A stretch of 64,000 bases of DNA from JBBDLF01 sp040879025 (GTDB lineage Bacteria > Pseudomonadota > Gammaproteobacteria > Pseudomonadales > Pseudohongiellaceae): NCBI GenBank assembly GCA_040879025.1, contig JBBDLF010000001.1, positions 1-64,000 of the forward strand, written 5' to 3'. Shown piece by piece: positions 24,951 to 32,315 of the stretch. Both the position numbers and the translations under genes were made by a program. The notes below the pieces were generated by a model, which made no database searches, was not told where the DNA came from, and saw only the letters and a program-made list of their open reading frames with translations. How positions within the stretch are numbered: the stretch's first letter is position 1; every line of letters starts with the position of its first letter.

Positions 24951-25622
24951 CTATTTCAGGGTGTTCAGCCAGGACTCCAGTTCGTCCCAGTTCAGTTCGA
25001 ACACGTGCCGGGCATCCGGCACCAGTTTGGCGTTGACCAAAGCGCCTGAAGCTTCCAGTCGTGCGACCATGTCATTAAAGCGCTTGTCCCACTTGAAATT
25101 ATCCTTACTGCCAATGCGTAGATAAATTGGCATACCCGCCAGAGGCGACAGGTCCGTGTCGTCTCTCAATCTCCCGGGAACGGCCATCACGCCAAGAAAC
25201 GTGACGGGATGTCGGGCCGCGACCTCGATGGCTTCGGTGCCGCCTGATGAAACCCCCACCAGCAACGCCCGGCCCTCCTTTATGCTCGGTGAGTCCTGCA
25301 ATCTCGCGATAACGGCGGGAATGCGCCGGCCGCCTTCACCTGAGAAGTAAGTCCTGTTTGGAGAAACCGGCACTGCGATAGTCCAGCCCCGCCTCGCCAG
25401 TTCACGCCCCAGCCAGAATTGCGCCCTGGCGACATATTCATTACCCCTGCCGCCCGACATCAACACGGCGAGGGGCCACGGTCCGCTCCCGGCTTCCTCC
25501 GGATGGAACACAAACACCTTGATTTCTATATTATCATCCAGCGTGATGAATTCTTCCGCCGCCTGCAGCGTGGCAGGCAACAGAAGCAGAAGGGCGACCG
25601 AAAGGTTTTTGAGCAGCGACAT
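24951..25622 (-). CDS. Secreted alpha/beta-hydrolase
   Basis: The 223-residue precursor has a signal peptide (MSLLKNLSVALLLLLPATLQAAEE). The mature part is a compact alpha/beta-hydrolase: LAVLMSGGRGNEY as the oxyanion-loop strand, nucleophile elbow GVSSGG, an acid in IGSKDNF and the catalytic histidine in DARHVF. It is probably a periplasmic esterase or peptidase-like enzyme with unknown substrate. ATG 25622 is chosen because it gives a clean signal peptide; the frame is open back to 25748 but that part is not hydrolase-like. It is divergent from the ECF sigma gene. Confidence 0.8.
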   Translation of the reverse strand: MSLLKNLSVALLLLLPATLQAAEEFITLDDNIEIKVFVFHPEEAGSGPWPLAVLMSGGRGNEYVARAQFWLGRELARRGWTIAVPVSPNRTYFSGEGGRRIPAVIARLQDSPSIKEGRALLVGVSSGGTEAIEVAARHPVTFLGVMAVPGRLRDDTDLSPLAGMPIYLRIGSKDNFKWDKRFNDMVARLEASGALVNAKLVPDARHVFELNWDELESWLNTLK

Positions 25623-25803
25623 TAACGAGTCTCTGTATACGCTTGGCGAATGTGGAGCAAGTTTAGCAACGATTGACCCTGCAATGCAGCGGTAATCGAC
25701 CAATGGGCCTATAAACTGGTCGGTTTCCCGGAATTTGGGTGCAAACACCGGGTTTTGTCCGTTTTCTGTAACCTCCCGACGGGGGCTCTCGTCTGAATCA
25801 ACA

Positions 25804-26361
25804 ATGCTAGCAAAATACCAACAGGCGATAGAGCAGTACCGCAGGCAAATGTTTTCCTTTGCCTATTACAGCCTGCGCACCCGGGAAGACGCCGAGGATG
25901 TGCTTCAGGACGTGTTTATCAGGCTTTGGCAGCACTGGCGCCGGATTGATCATGACAAGATGGGTGCGTGGTTGATGCGTACCACCCGCAATGCGGTGGT
26001 GGATCATGTGCGTAAACGCAAGTCATCAAGGCAGCATATCACCGACGAACTGATAGAGGCCGAGGCCCCGGACGTGGCCCTTCCCGAAACCGACGCTTTC
26101 AGGGAGCGACTGGAGATTGCCATTCGTGACCTGCCGGATCCGTTTCGCAGCATCATCATCATGCGCGATGTGCAAGGGATGAGTTACCTGGAAATAGGCC
26201 ACATTCTGGAACTGAGCCAGAGCCAGGTGAAGGTTTACCTGCACAGAGGGCGCAGACGCCTGAGAGAGAATACCGCGCTGAGGCAACTGGCGGTGGATCA
26301 TGAACTGATTGATGAATTGGACCTGAAACCCGCAGAGCGAGTGACAAAGGTGACACCATGA
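25804..26361 (+). CDS. ECF-type RNA polymerase sigma factor
   Basis: The 185-residue protein has sigma region 2 (YRRQMFSFAYYSLRTREDAEDVLQDVFIRLWQHWRR, with the DAEDVLQDVF core helix and a WLMRTTRNAVVDHVRKRK promoter-melting segment) and region 4 (LPDPFRSIIIMRDVQGMSYLEIGHILELSQSQVKVYLHRGRRRL). It lacks regions 1 and 3, as ECF factors do. The next gene overlaps by 4 bp and encodes a zinc-finger anti-sigma factor. ATG 25804 fits the usual N-terminus; an upstream extension to 25735 is open but not sigma-like. It likely directs transcription of its own operon and envelope genes. Confidence 0.93.
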   Translation: MLAKYQQAIEQYRRQMFSFAYYSLRTREDAEDVLQDVFIRLWQHWRRIDHDKMGAWLMRTTRNAVVDHVRKRKSSRQHITDELIEAEAPDVALPETDAFRERLEIAIRDLPDPFRSIIIMRDVQGMSYLEIGHILELSQSQVKVYLHRGRRRLRENTALRQLAVDHELIDELDLKPAERVTKVTP

Positions 26362-26972
26362 CTTTTAAAAACGAATGCCAGGGTTTTCAACTGCAGATGG
26401 ACAGTTATCTGGACGGCGGACTGGAACCGGTTCAGGAACGGGAATTCCGGAACCATATGGACCACTGTTCCGGTTGTGCCGCTGAATTGCGCTACGCCAC
26501 GATGCTGCTGCACGAGGTGGCTTCTTTGCCTGTCATGGATTGTTCCGAACAGGCTCTGGAGCCGGTAAACCGACTTGCAGGTGTCTCCGGACAGGGGCCA
26601 GCGGGTTTTATGGAGCGCCTCCGGAACCTGCTGGATTCAGTGCCATCCGCGCTTCAGATTGGTGCCCCGATCGCTTTGGCTGGCGCCATGGGGGTAGCGA
26701 TTGCGCTCAACGCAGGATGGATTGGCACGCCCGATGAAACGGGCGTTGAACCATCGCTGCTGGCGGGAGGTGAACAATACACCGAGGACGAGATTGTCCA
26801 GGCAATGCGTGATCTCGAAGTGGCAATTGACTATCTCAATGCTGTGACCGTACGCGCGGAGACAATTATTGAAAACCGGTTTGTCATGGAATTGCAGGAT
26901 TCAATTGATGCTTCCCTGCGCACTCTGGGGACCGGGGACCCGGACGCAACCACTGTTGATGGGCCTATATAA
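26358..26972 (+). CDS. Membrane anti-sigma factor with zinc-finger N-terminus
   Basis: The 204-residue protein starts with an anti-sigma zinc domain: H33-x3-C37-x2-C40 in RNHMDHCSGCAAE. One membrane helix (about residues 95-116) follows, then a periplasmic part of about 85 residues. It would hold the upstream ECF sigma factor inactive at the inner membrane and release it on a signal from outside. Its start overlaps the sigma stop by 4 bp, which implies translational coupling. The two DUF4252 proteins encoded downstream may supply the signal or be the regulated output. Confidence 0.88.
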   Translation: MTFKNECQGFQLQMDSYLDGGLEPVQEREFRNHMDHCSGCAAELRYATMLLHEVASLPVMDCSEQALEPVNRLAGVSGQGPAGFMERLRNLLDSVPSALQIGAPIALAGAMGVAIALNAGWIGTPDETGVEPSLLAGGEQYTEDEIVQAMRDLEVAIDYLNAVTVRAETIIENRFVMELQDSIDASLRTLGTGDPDATTVDGPI

Positions 26973-27021
26973 GTACCCGAGCCGAAATACGTCAGTCATT
27001 ATAATTTGCGAGGTAACACCC

Positions 27022-27585
27022 ATGAAGTTTTTACAAGCGCTTGCATTACAGGCTTTGTTGGTCCAGCCTTTGCTGGCTGCCGACGCTGACCTGGCAAATC
27101 ACCCGGGTTATGTGGATTTTTCTTCACTTGCCGCCATCACCGGCGCCGAGCCGAACGTGGAAGTCAGTCTCAAAGAACCACTACTTAACCTGATAACCAA
27201 TATTATCCGTAACCAGGATGCCCAAGCCGCAGGATTTATTTCCAAACTGTTGCGGGTGGAGGTGCGGGTATTTGAAAACAGCAGTATGGACCGTGACCGG
27301 GTTGCCGCGTCCATGGCCGAGATAGCCACCGATTTGGATGCCCAGCAGTGGGAACGGGTTGTCAGGGTACGGGATGACGAGGAACACGTCGATGTCTACT
27401 TTCGGCTATCCAGCGATGCCAGCCTTATTCACGGCATCGCGGTGATGGTGGCTGAACCCCGGGAAGCGGTCATTATAAATATTGTGGGTGATATCAGCCC
27501 CGATGATATCGCCGCGCTGGCGGCCCGTTTCGAAATTGATGAACTTTCAGAACTGGATTATTCCGATGACAACACCGACCAGTAA
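27022..27585 (+). CDS. Secreted DUF4252-family protein
   Basis: The 187-residue precursor has a signal peptide (MKFLQALALQALLVQPLLAADA). The mature part follows the DUF4252 pattern: GYVDFSSLAAITGAEPNVEVSLKEPLLNLI, a central LRVEVRVFEN strand, WERVVRVRDDEEHVDVYFR and VIINIVGDISPDDIAALAARFEI. The family is known next to ECF sigma/anti-sigma pairs but has no assigned biochemical role. It is 49 bp behind the anti-sigma gene and is probably in the same operon. The next gene overlaps its end by 20 bp and is a paralogue, so the pair likely acts together in the periplasm and outer membrane. Confidence 0.85.
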   Translation: MKFLQALALQALLVQPLLAADADLANHPGYVDFSSLAAITGAEPNVEVSLKEPLLNLITNIIRNQDAQAAGFISKLLRVEVRVFENSSMDRDRVAASMAEIATDLDAQQWERVVRVRDDEEHVDVYFRLSSDASLIHGIAVMVAEPREAVIINIVGDISPDDIAALAARFEIDELSELDYSDDNTDQ

Positions 27586-28159
27586 GGGGTGGCATACAGG
27601 CGTGCTGGTGCTGTTGTTGGCAATACTCTCCGGCTGCTTTTCGCTTTCAGACAGGGAATTCCGTTCGGTGAAGGCATCATTGTCACAGCAGATGCCCGAA
27701 CTGAAACTGGAAAAAGCCTTCGCGCTATCACTGGGGTCCGTGGCAATGAATCTGGTTGATGTCGCAACCGTCGGCATCGATTTCAATTTTTCCGCTATCG
27801 ATGATGTGCAGATTGCTGTCTATGATGTGGAAAACCTGCGCGAGGCCCGCCATCTGAACGTGGAGCAAGCCATGATGACCCGTGACCGGAACCTGGTCTG
27901 GCAGACAGTCGTGAAGGTACGTGAGCCCGCGGAATTCGTTTGGGTTATGGTCGGTATCAATGAAAACAGGAATGAGATCGAGGCGGTGTCTATATTGGTT
28001 ATGGAACGCACGGAACTGATACTGGTCAATGTGAAGGGCGACCTGCGCAGTTTGATAGAATTTGCCCTGAAACCGGTGGAAGGAAACAAGGGAGTCATCC
28101 GGTTGACCGGGTCCGGAGTTTCAGCAGCCACAGATTCCGTTACTGCGTGGCCGGCATGA
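27566..28159 (+). CDS. DUF4252-family lipoprotein
   Basis: The 197-residue precursor has a lipoprotein signal with lipobox LSGC (Cys24). The mature part repeats the layout of the preceding DUF4252 protein: VAMNLVDVATVGIDFNFSAIDDVQIAVYDVEN, WQTVVKVREPAEFVWVMVG and LILVNVKGDLRSLIEFALKP, so the two are tandem paralogues, one soluble and one lipid-anchored. ATG 27566 lies inside the preceding gene (20-bp overlap). Its 3' end overlaps the convergent molybdopterin oxidoreductase gene by 20 bp, leaving no room for a terminator. Function unknown; it is the last gene of the ECF sigma operon. Confidence 0.82.
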   Translation: MTTPTSKGWHTGVLVLLLAILSGCFSLSDREFRSVKASLSQQMPELKLEKAFALSLGSVAMNLVDVATVGIDFNFSAIDDVQIAVYDVENLREARHLNVEQAMMTRDRNLVWQTVVKVREPAEFVWVMVGINENRNEIEAVSILVMERTELILVNVKGDLRSLIEFALKPVEGNKGVIRLTGSGVSAATDSVTAWPA

Positions 28160-30350
28160 CTGATCTGGTAATCCTGACCGCCACGGATTTGAAAGCGGGT
28201 GTATGGCTGCGTGAGTCAGTCAGTTGTGGTACCAGCACATTGGCCTCGGGGAAATACGTCATCACATTACCTGCACGAATATCATACGCGGACAGCGTCA
28301 GCCGCCTTAATGCGCCGGTTTCGTTCCCCACATCCACCCGGTCTCCCTCTGTTAGCTGCAGCTCTTCCATATCAAGCGGATTCATCATCAGCACCTGTCG
28401 CGACTGCTGCCGCCGATAAACGTCTTCCTCACTATAAATAATCGTATTGAACTGACCCTCGCTGCGTACCGTGGTCAGCATGAATTCTCCGGTCGCATTG
28501 CCTGGCCTTGGCTGCAACCCCGATCCGGACGGAAGCCTGAAAGCGGCTCGTCCATCGGGGGTGGCGAACTCAGGTTCGGCCAGATGCCGTCCGCCTATAT
28601 GGAATTCCTGTTTGGAAACGTCGATGTCAGCCAGCGCCTCAAATCCAGGTATGACTTTCGCTATCGTCTGTCTCATTGCCCGGTGCCGGCGAAATTGCCT
28701 AAAGTCCAGATTATCAGGGTCAATAACGCGGGCACCGATTTCCGCAATTATTTCAACTTCGGACAACAAGCCGGGTATTCGCTCGAAGCCGCCGTCACTC
28801 AAGCGCAGAAAGTTGAACATGGATTCCTGCGTGGTTGCCTGTGTCTCCTCGTCCCGTACCCGTATCGGCAGGACAATATTTTCCTGTTCGGTTCCAAACA
28901 GATGGGTCTGATTGAGGGTGGAACTGAGCATGACCTTGAACGGAATCCTGTCCAGCGCCGTGGCGGAGAAGGCGGCATCAGGGTTGGCGGCATGCAAATT
29001 GCCGCCCAGCAAAAAAGCAAAATCGATTTCACCTCTGGAGGCCGCCTGTACGCAGGCCAGGGTATCCATTCCAGCGGTTTGGGGCAGGGTGAGGCCGAGT
29101 TTGGTTTCGAGGGCGTCAAACACCTGTTGTTTCAGTACCGGCGTCATGCCCATTGAGCCGACACCCTGAACGTTGCTGTGTCCACGCAACGGTAGCAGAC
29201 CTTTGCCCGGAGCCCCGATCATTCCCCGAAGCAGGGCAAGATTACACAAGGCTTCTATGTTTTCGGTTCCATTGCTGTGATGAGTCAGCCCCATGCCCCA
29301 GGAGAATATCGCCCGTTCGGCCGTTGCGTAAATTGAGGCGACATTTTCCATCTCCTTTCGTGATACGCCCGAAACGTCTTCCAGTCGGTTCCACGAAAGA
29401 TTTTGAATAAATTGACAATAATCATCAAAACCTGAGCAATGCTGCTCGATGAACTTTCTGTCGATGGCCTCGCCAGACAATAGCGCCTTGGCCACACCGC
29501 TTACCAGGGCGATATCGCCGCCGATATGGGGTTGCAGATACAGAGAGGCAACTTCGTTATCACCGGCGATCAGGGAGCGAAAATTGGCCGGGGATGCAAA
29601 TCGCACCAGACCGGCTTCCCGTGCCGGATTGACCACGATGACCCGTCCCCCCCGCTGACGGCATTCCAGCAGCACTTTGACAAACCGGGGGTGATTGGAG
29701 GCCGGGTTGGCGCCGAATACCAGTATCAGGTCCGCCTTGTGTAAATCGCCGTACTGTACCGTGGCTGTTCCGGTACCTATTGTGCCACTGAGCCCGACGC
29801 TGGACGCCTGATGACAGTAATAGGAACAGTTATTCACATTGTTGGTGCCGAACAGCCTGGCAAACAGTTGAAGTACAAAGGCCGCTTCATTGGAGGAGCG
29901 ACCTGATCCGTAAAAAAAACTGCGCTGCGGGTCCGTCTCGCGTAAACGCTCCACAATCCGCTGCAGGGCTTGTTCATAAGTAATGGGCCGGTAATGTACG
30001 TCGCCGGGTAATTTGTGCAGCGGATGGGCCAGACGACCGAGGTCTTCGAGTTGCTTGCCGCTCAACTGGCGCAGTTCCGCGAGGGTATTGTGGCTGAATA
30101 TCTGCTCCGGAATCGGATCGCGAATGTCGCTTAGCTGCGCCTGGATGTTTTTATTGCAGATTTCAACGCGATTGCTGTATTCATTATGCAGACCGCCACG
30201 CTGTCCGCCGGTTCCGAATGCGCAGGCCTTGCACGCGTTTTTTGACCGAACGGCGGCAGCCAGTTTGCGGGTGCCGATCTGCCTTGCGCAGGACATCACA
30301 AACTGAATGGCCTTGAACCCGCCGGCAGCAGCCGGTTTGTCCTGTGACAT
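28140..30350 (-). CDS. FdhF/YdeP-type molybdopterin oxidoreductase
   Basis: The 736-residue enzyme matches the large formate-dehydrogenase/nitrate-reductase-like fold. An N-terminal cluster region has C40-x2-C43 (KNACKACAFGTGGQRGG) and C65. The molybdopterin domains show RSFFYGSGRSSNEAAF, NNCSYYCHQASS, LILVFGANPASNHPR and VIVVNPAREAG, and the C-terminal domain binds the second guanine dinucleotide (VLMMNPLDMEELQLTEGDRV). It is cytoplasmic with no Tat signal. Substrate is unproven: YdeP/CbbBc relatives are formate dehydrogenase-like. A small membrane protein gene lies 61 bp upstream on the same strand. The end overlaps the convergent DUF4252 gene by 20 bp. Confidence 0.88.
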   Translation of the reverse strand: MSQDKPAAAGGFKAIQFVMSCARQIGTRKLAAAVRSKNACKACAFGTGGQRGGLHNEYSNRVEICNKNIQAQLSDIRDPIPEQIFSHNTLAELRQLSGKQLEDLGRLAHPLHKLPGDVHYRPITYEQALQRIVERLRETDPQRSFFYGSGRSSNEAAFVLQLFARLFGTNNVNNCSYYCHQASSVGLSGTIGTGTATVQYGDLHKADLILVFGANPASNHPRFVKVLLECRQRGGRVIVVNPAREAGLVRFASPANFRSLIAGDNEVASLYLQPHIGGDIALVSGVAKALLSGEAIDRKFIEQHCSGFDDYCQFIQNLSWNRLEDVSGVSRKEMENVASIYATAERAIFSWGMGLTHHSNGTENIEALCNLALLRGMIGAPGKGLLPLRGHSNVQGVGSMGMTPVLKQQVFDALETKLGLTLPQTAGMDTLACVQAASRGEIDFAFLLGGNLHAANPDAAFSATALDRIPFKVMLSSTLNQTHLFGTEQENIVLPIRVRDEETQATTQESMFNFLRLSDGGFERIPGLLSEVEIIAEIGARVIDPDNLDFRQFRRHRAMRQTIAKVIPGFEALADIDVSKQEFHIGGRHLAEPEFATPDGRAAFRLPSGSGLQPRPGNATGEFMLTTVRSEGQFNTIIYSEEDVYRRQQSRQVLMMNPLDMEELQLTEGDRVDVGNETGALRRLTLSAYDIRAGNVMTYFPEANVLVPQLTDSRSHTPAFKSVAVRITRSVMPATQ

Positions 30351-30411
30351 GATTCGGTACCTCGTCTCAGTACGTTCCGTTCAGAACAGTTGTGCCGGAC
30401 TGCTACGGTTT

Positions 30412-30846
30412 TTACTCGAGCCCGGCGACTTCCATTCGCTCACTGTCGGCCACCGTGACAGTTGTGCCGTCAGTTGTCACAAAGGAACGGGAATCGAGCT
30501 GGTACCGGTAAACCTCGTAGGTCATGGCCTGCTCCGAGCCGTCACGATACAAGCGCACCGTCAGAATAGCGTGATCTTCCTGCCAGCGGTAGTAGTAGAG
30601 TACCCCACCCAGGCCCAGCATCAGGGCAAGAAACAGATAGGCCGCCAGTCGCATGTCTCCCCCTCGCCCGGTGGGTTGCTCAGACTTTTTCAGGCTGACT
30701 TTCGATCCGTCCTTCAACGCAGTCGCCGTTTCTTTCTGCTGTGACCGCGTGTTGTTGGTGTGCGATGAATCGGCACCGCGATGCCGGCGAACGAATATTA
30801 CCGCCACCAGAATCACCAAGGCTGTTAAAATTATCTTGCTAATCAT
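30412..30846 (-). CDS. Two-helix membrane protein of unknown function
   Basis: From ATG 30846 the product is 144 residues, with membrane segments at about residues 3-17 (IILTALVILVAVIFV) and 64-83 (RLAAYLFLALMLGLGGVLYYY), a basic, serine/threonine-rich linker between them, and a C-terminal extracytoplasmic or cytoplasmic beta-rich part (ILTVRLYRDGSEQAMTYEVYRYQLDSRSFVTTDG). No family is recognised. Longer starts exist to 30984. It is 61 bp upstream of the molybdopterin oxidoreductase gene and could be cotranscribed, perhaps anchoring or supporting that enzyme, but nothing in the sequence proves it. Confidence 0.6.
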   Translation of the reverse strand: MISKIILTALVILVAVIFVRRHRGADSSHTNNTRSQQKETATALKDGSKVSLKKSEQPTGRGGDMRLAAYLFLALMLGLGGVLYYYRWQEDHAILTVRLYRDGSEQAMTYEVYRYQLDSRSFVTTDGTTVTVADSERMEVAGLE

Positions 30847-31022
30847 AGACTTGTCATTAGCGTTGGACAGGGAATTGGGCATAATAGCAGCCGTTTGTCG
30901 CTCATTGCCAGCCAACCCGGTTGTGCTGGGGCCGCCCCGTCGCCATTTGTGGCCGGATAACCTGACATGCCTGGTGTGAATCAATTACAATTCCGACTCC
31001 GCGTGAATGAACTTCGGGATTC

Positions 31023-31253
31023 ATGAATAAACTTCAGGCTATTTTTCAATTGGTATTAGCGGCCATCTCGCTGTTGGTGGCTATCGCGATGACAGTCAAT
31101 TTTCTGTTCATCGTATTCCGACCGAACCCGGTTTCGGTGGTGAACGTCATGGTTGCCACTGTGCTTATCGTTGCCTGTTCCCTGGCCTTTGGCCGTATCA
31201 TGCTGAAACGCGGTCTGAGTCGGCTGCGCGATGAAAAATCTTCCCACGATTAG
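31023..31253 (+). CDS. Small two-helix membrane protein
   Basis: The 76-residue product is almost all membrane: helices at about residues 7-33 and 39-60, with a basic C-terminal tail (LKRGLSRLRDEK). No family is recognised. It is followed after 20 bp by ribF on the same strand and diverges from the 30412-30846 gene. A real but uncharacterised small gene is favoured by its hydrophobic pattern and good spacing to neighbours; the ribosome site is only moderate. Confidence 0.55.
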   Translation: MNKLQAIFQLVLAAISLLVAIAMTVNFLFIVFRPNPVSVVNVMVATVLIVACSLAFGRIMLKRGLSRLRDEKSSHD

Positions 31254-31273
31254 AAGACTCACCGGATTACCCA

Positions 31274-32221
31274 ATGATTGTTGTGAAAGACCCTGCGAGC
31301 TTCCGCCAGTATCATTCCCGTTGCGTGGCCACTATTGGCAAATTCGACGGCGTACACCTGGGACATCAACTGATCATCGCGCAATTGAAGAACAGGGCGC
31401 GAGAACTCGAACTGCCAGTGCTGGTGATTCTGATAGAACCGCACCCGGAAGAGTTTTTTGCTGCAACGGAGGACGAGTGCCCGGCGCGGCTTACGATACT
31501 GGAGGAAAAGCTGGAACTGCTGGAGCATTACGGAGTGGACTTCGTTTTCCAACTGACGTTTGACCGCGCGCTGAGCCGGCTCGGCGCCGAGGACTATGTG
31601 CGGGATATTCTGGTTTCCGGTCTGGGTGTGGCGTCTTTTATCGTAGGCAGTGATTTCCGATTTGGTTATCAACGCCGGGGAGATTACACTCTGCTTACCA
31701 CGATGGGCGAAGAGTTGGGATTCGACGTGCAGGAAACGGTAACCTATGAGCGAAACGGACAACGCATCAGCAGCACCTATATTCGTGACCGGCTCGCCGC
31801 GGGCGACTTTCCCCTGGTAGCCCTGTTGCTGGGTCGTCCTTACAGCATCAAGGGAGATGTTGTGGCAGGACGGCATCTGGGAACCGACCTCGGATTTCCC
31901 ACCTGCAACGTCAATCCGCACCGCCGCCGAATTCCGCTGCACGGGGTTTTTGCCTGCGAGGCTCTGGTCGCTGGGAAAGTGCTCAAGTCGGCGGTGAATA
32001 TCGGCTACCGCCCCACAGTCTCCGACGGCGGTGAGGCCCTGCTCGAGGCGCATCTGCTTGATTTTCACGCTGATTTGTACGGCAGCCGGATTGAAGTGAT
32101 CTTTCGCCACAAAATTCGAGAAGAGCAGAAGTTCGATTCACTCGACGCGTTGAAGAAGCAAATTGCCGACGATGTTGAGCGGGTCCGCGAGTACTTTGAA
32201 GGGTCCCCGATAAACCCCTGA
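31274..32221 (+). CDS. ribF: Bifunctional riboflavin kinase/FAD synthetase
   Basis: The 315-residue protein has an N-terminal FMN adenylyltransferase domain (IGKFDGVHLGHQ, a HxGH nucleotidyltransferase motif near residues 21-32, and SSTYIRDRL) and a C-terminal riboflavin kinase domain (GRPYSIKGDVVAGRHLGTDLGFPTCNV). It converts riboflavin to FMN and FMN to FAD. It heads the conserved ribF-ileS-fkpB-ispH series; ileS starts 94 bp downstream. Length is normal for the family (about 310). Confidence 0.95.
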   Translation: MIVVKDPASFRQYHSRCVATIGKFDGVHLGHQLIIAQLKNRARELELPVLVILIEPHPEEFFAATEDECPARLTILEEKLELLEHYGVDFVFQLTFDRALSRLGAEDYVRDILVSGLGVASFIVGSDFRFGYQRRGDYTLLTTMGEELGFDVQETVTYERNGQRISSTYIRDRLAAGDFPLVALLLGRPYSIKGDVVAGRHLGTDLGFPTCNVNPHRRRIPLHGVFACEALVAGKVLKSAVNIGYRPTVSDGGEALLEAHLLDFHADLYGSRIEVIFRHKIREEQKFDSLDALKKQIADDVERVREYFEGSPINP

Positions 32222-32315
32222 TGTGTATAATTCAGCTCTTTGGCCCGTGCTCCTGCAACGGTGCCGGAGGCGCAACTTTGATACTGGATGGCAAACCAAG
32301 GAAGCAGTACACCCC

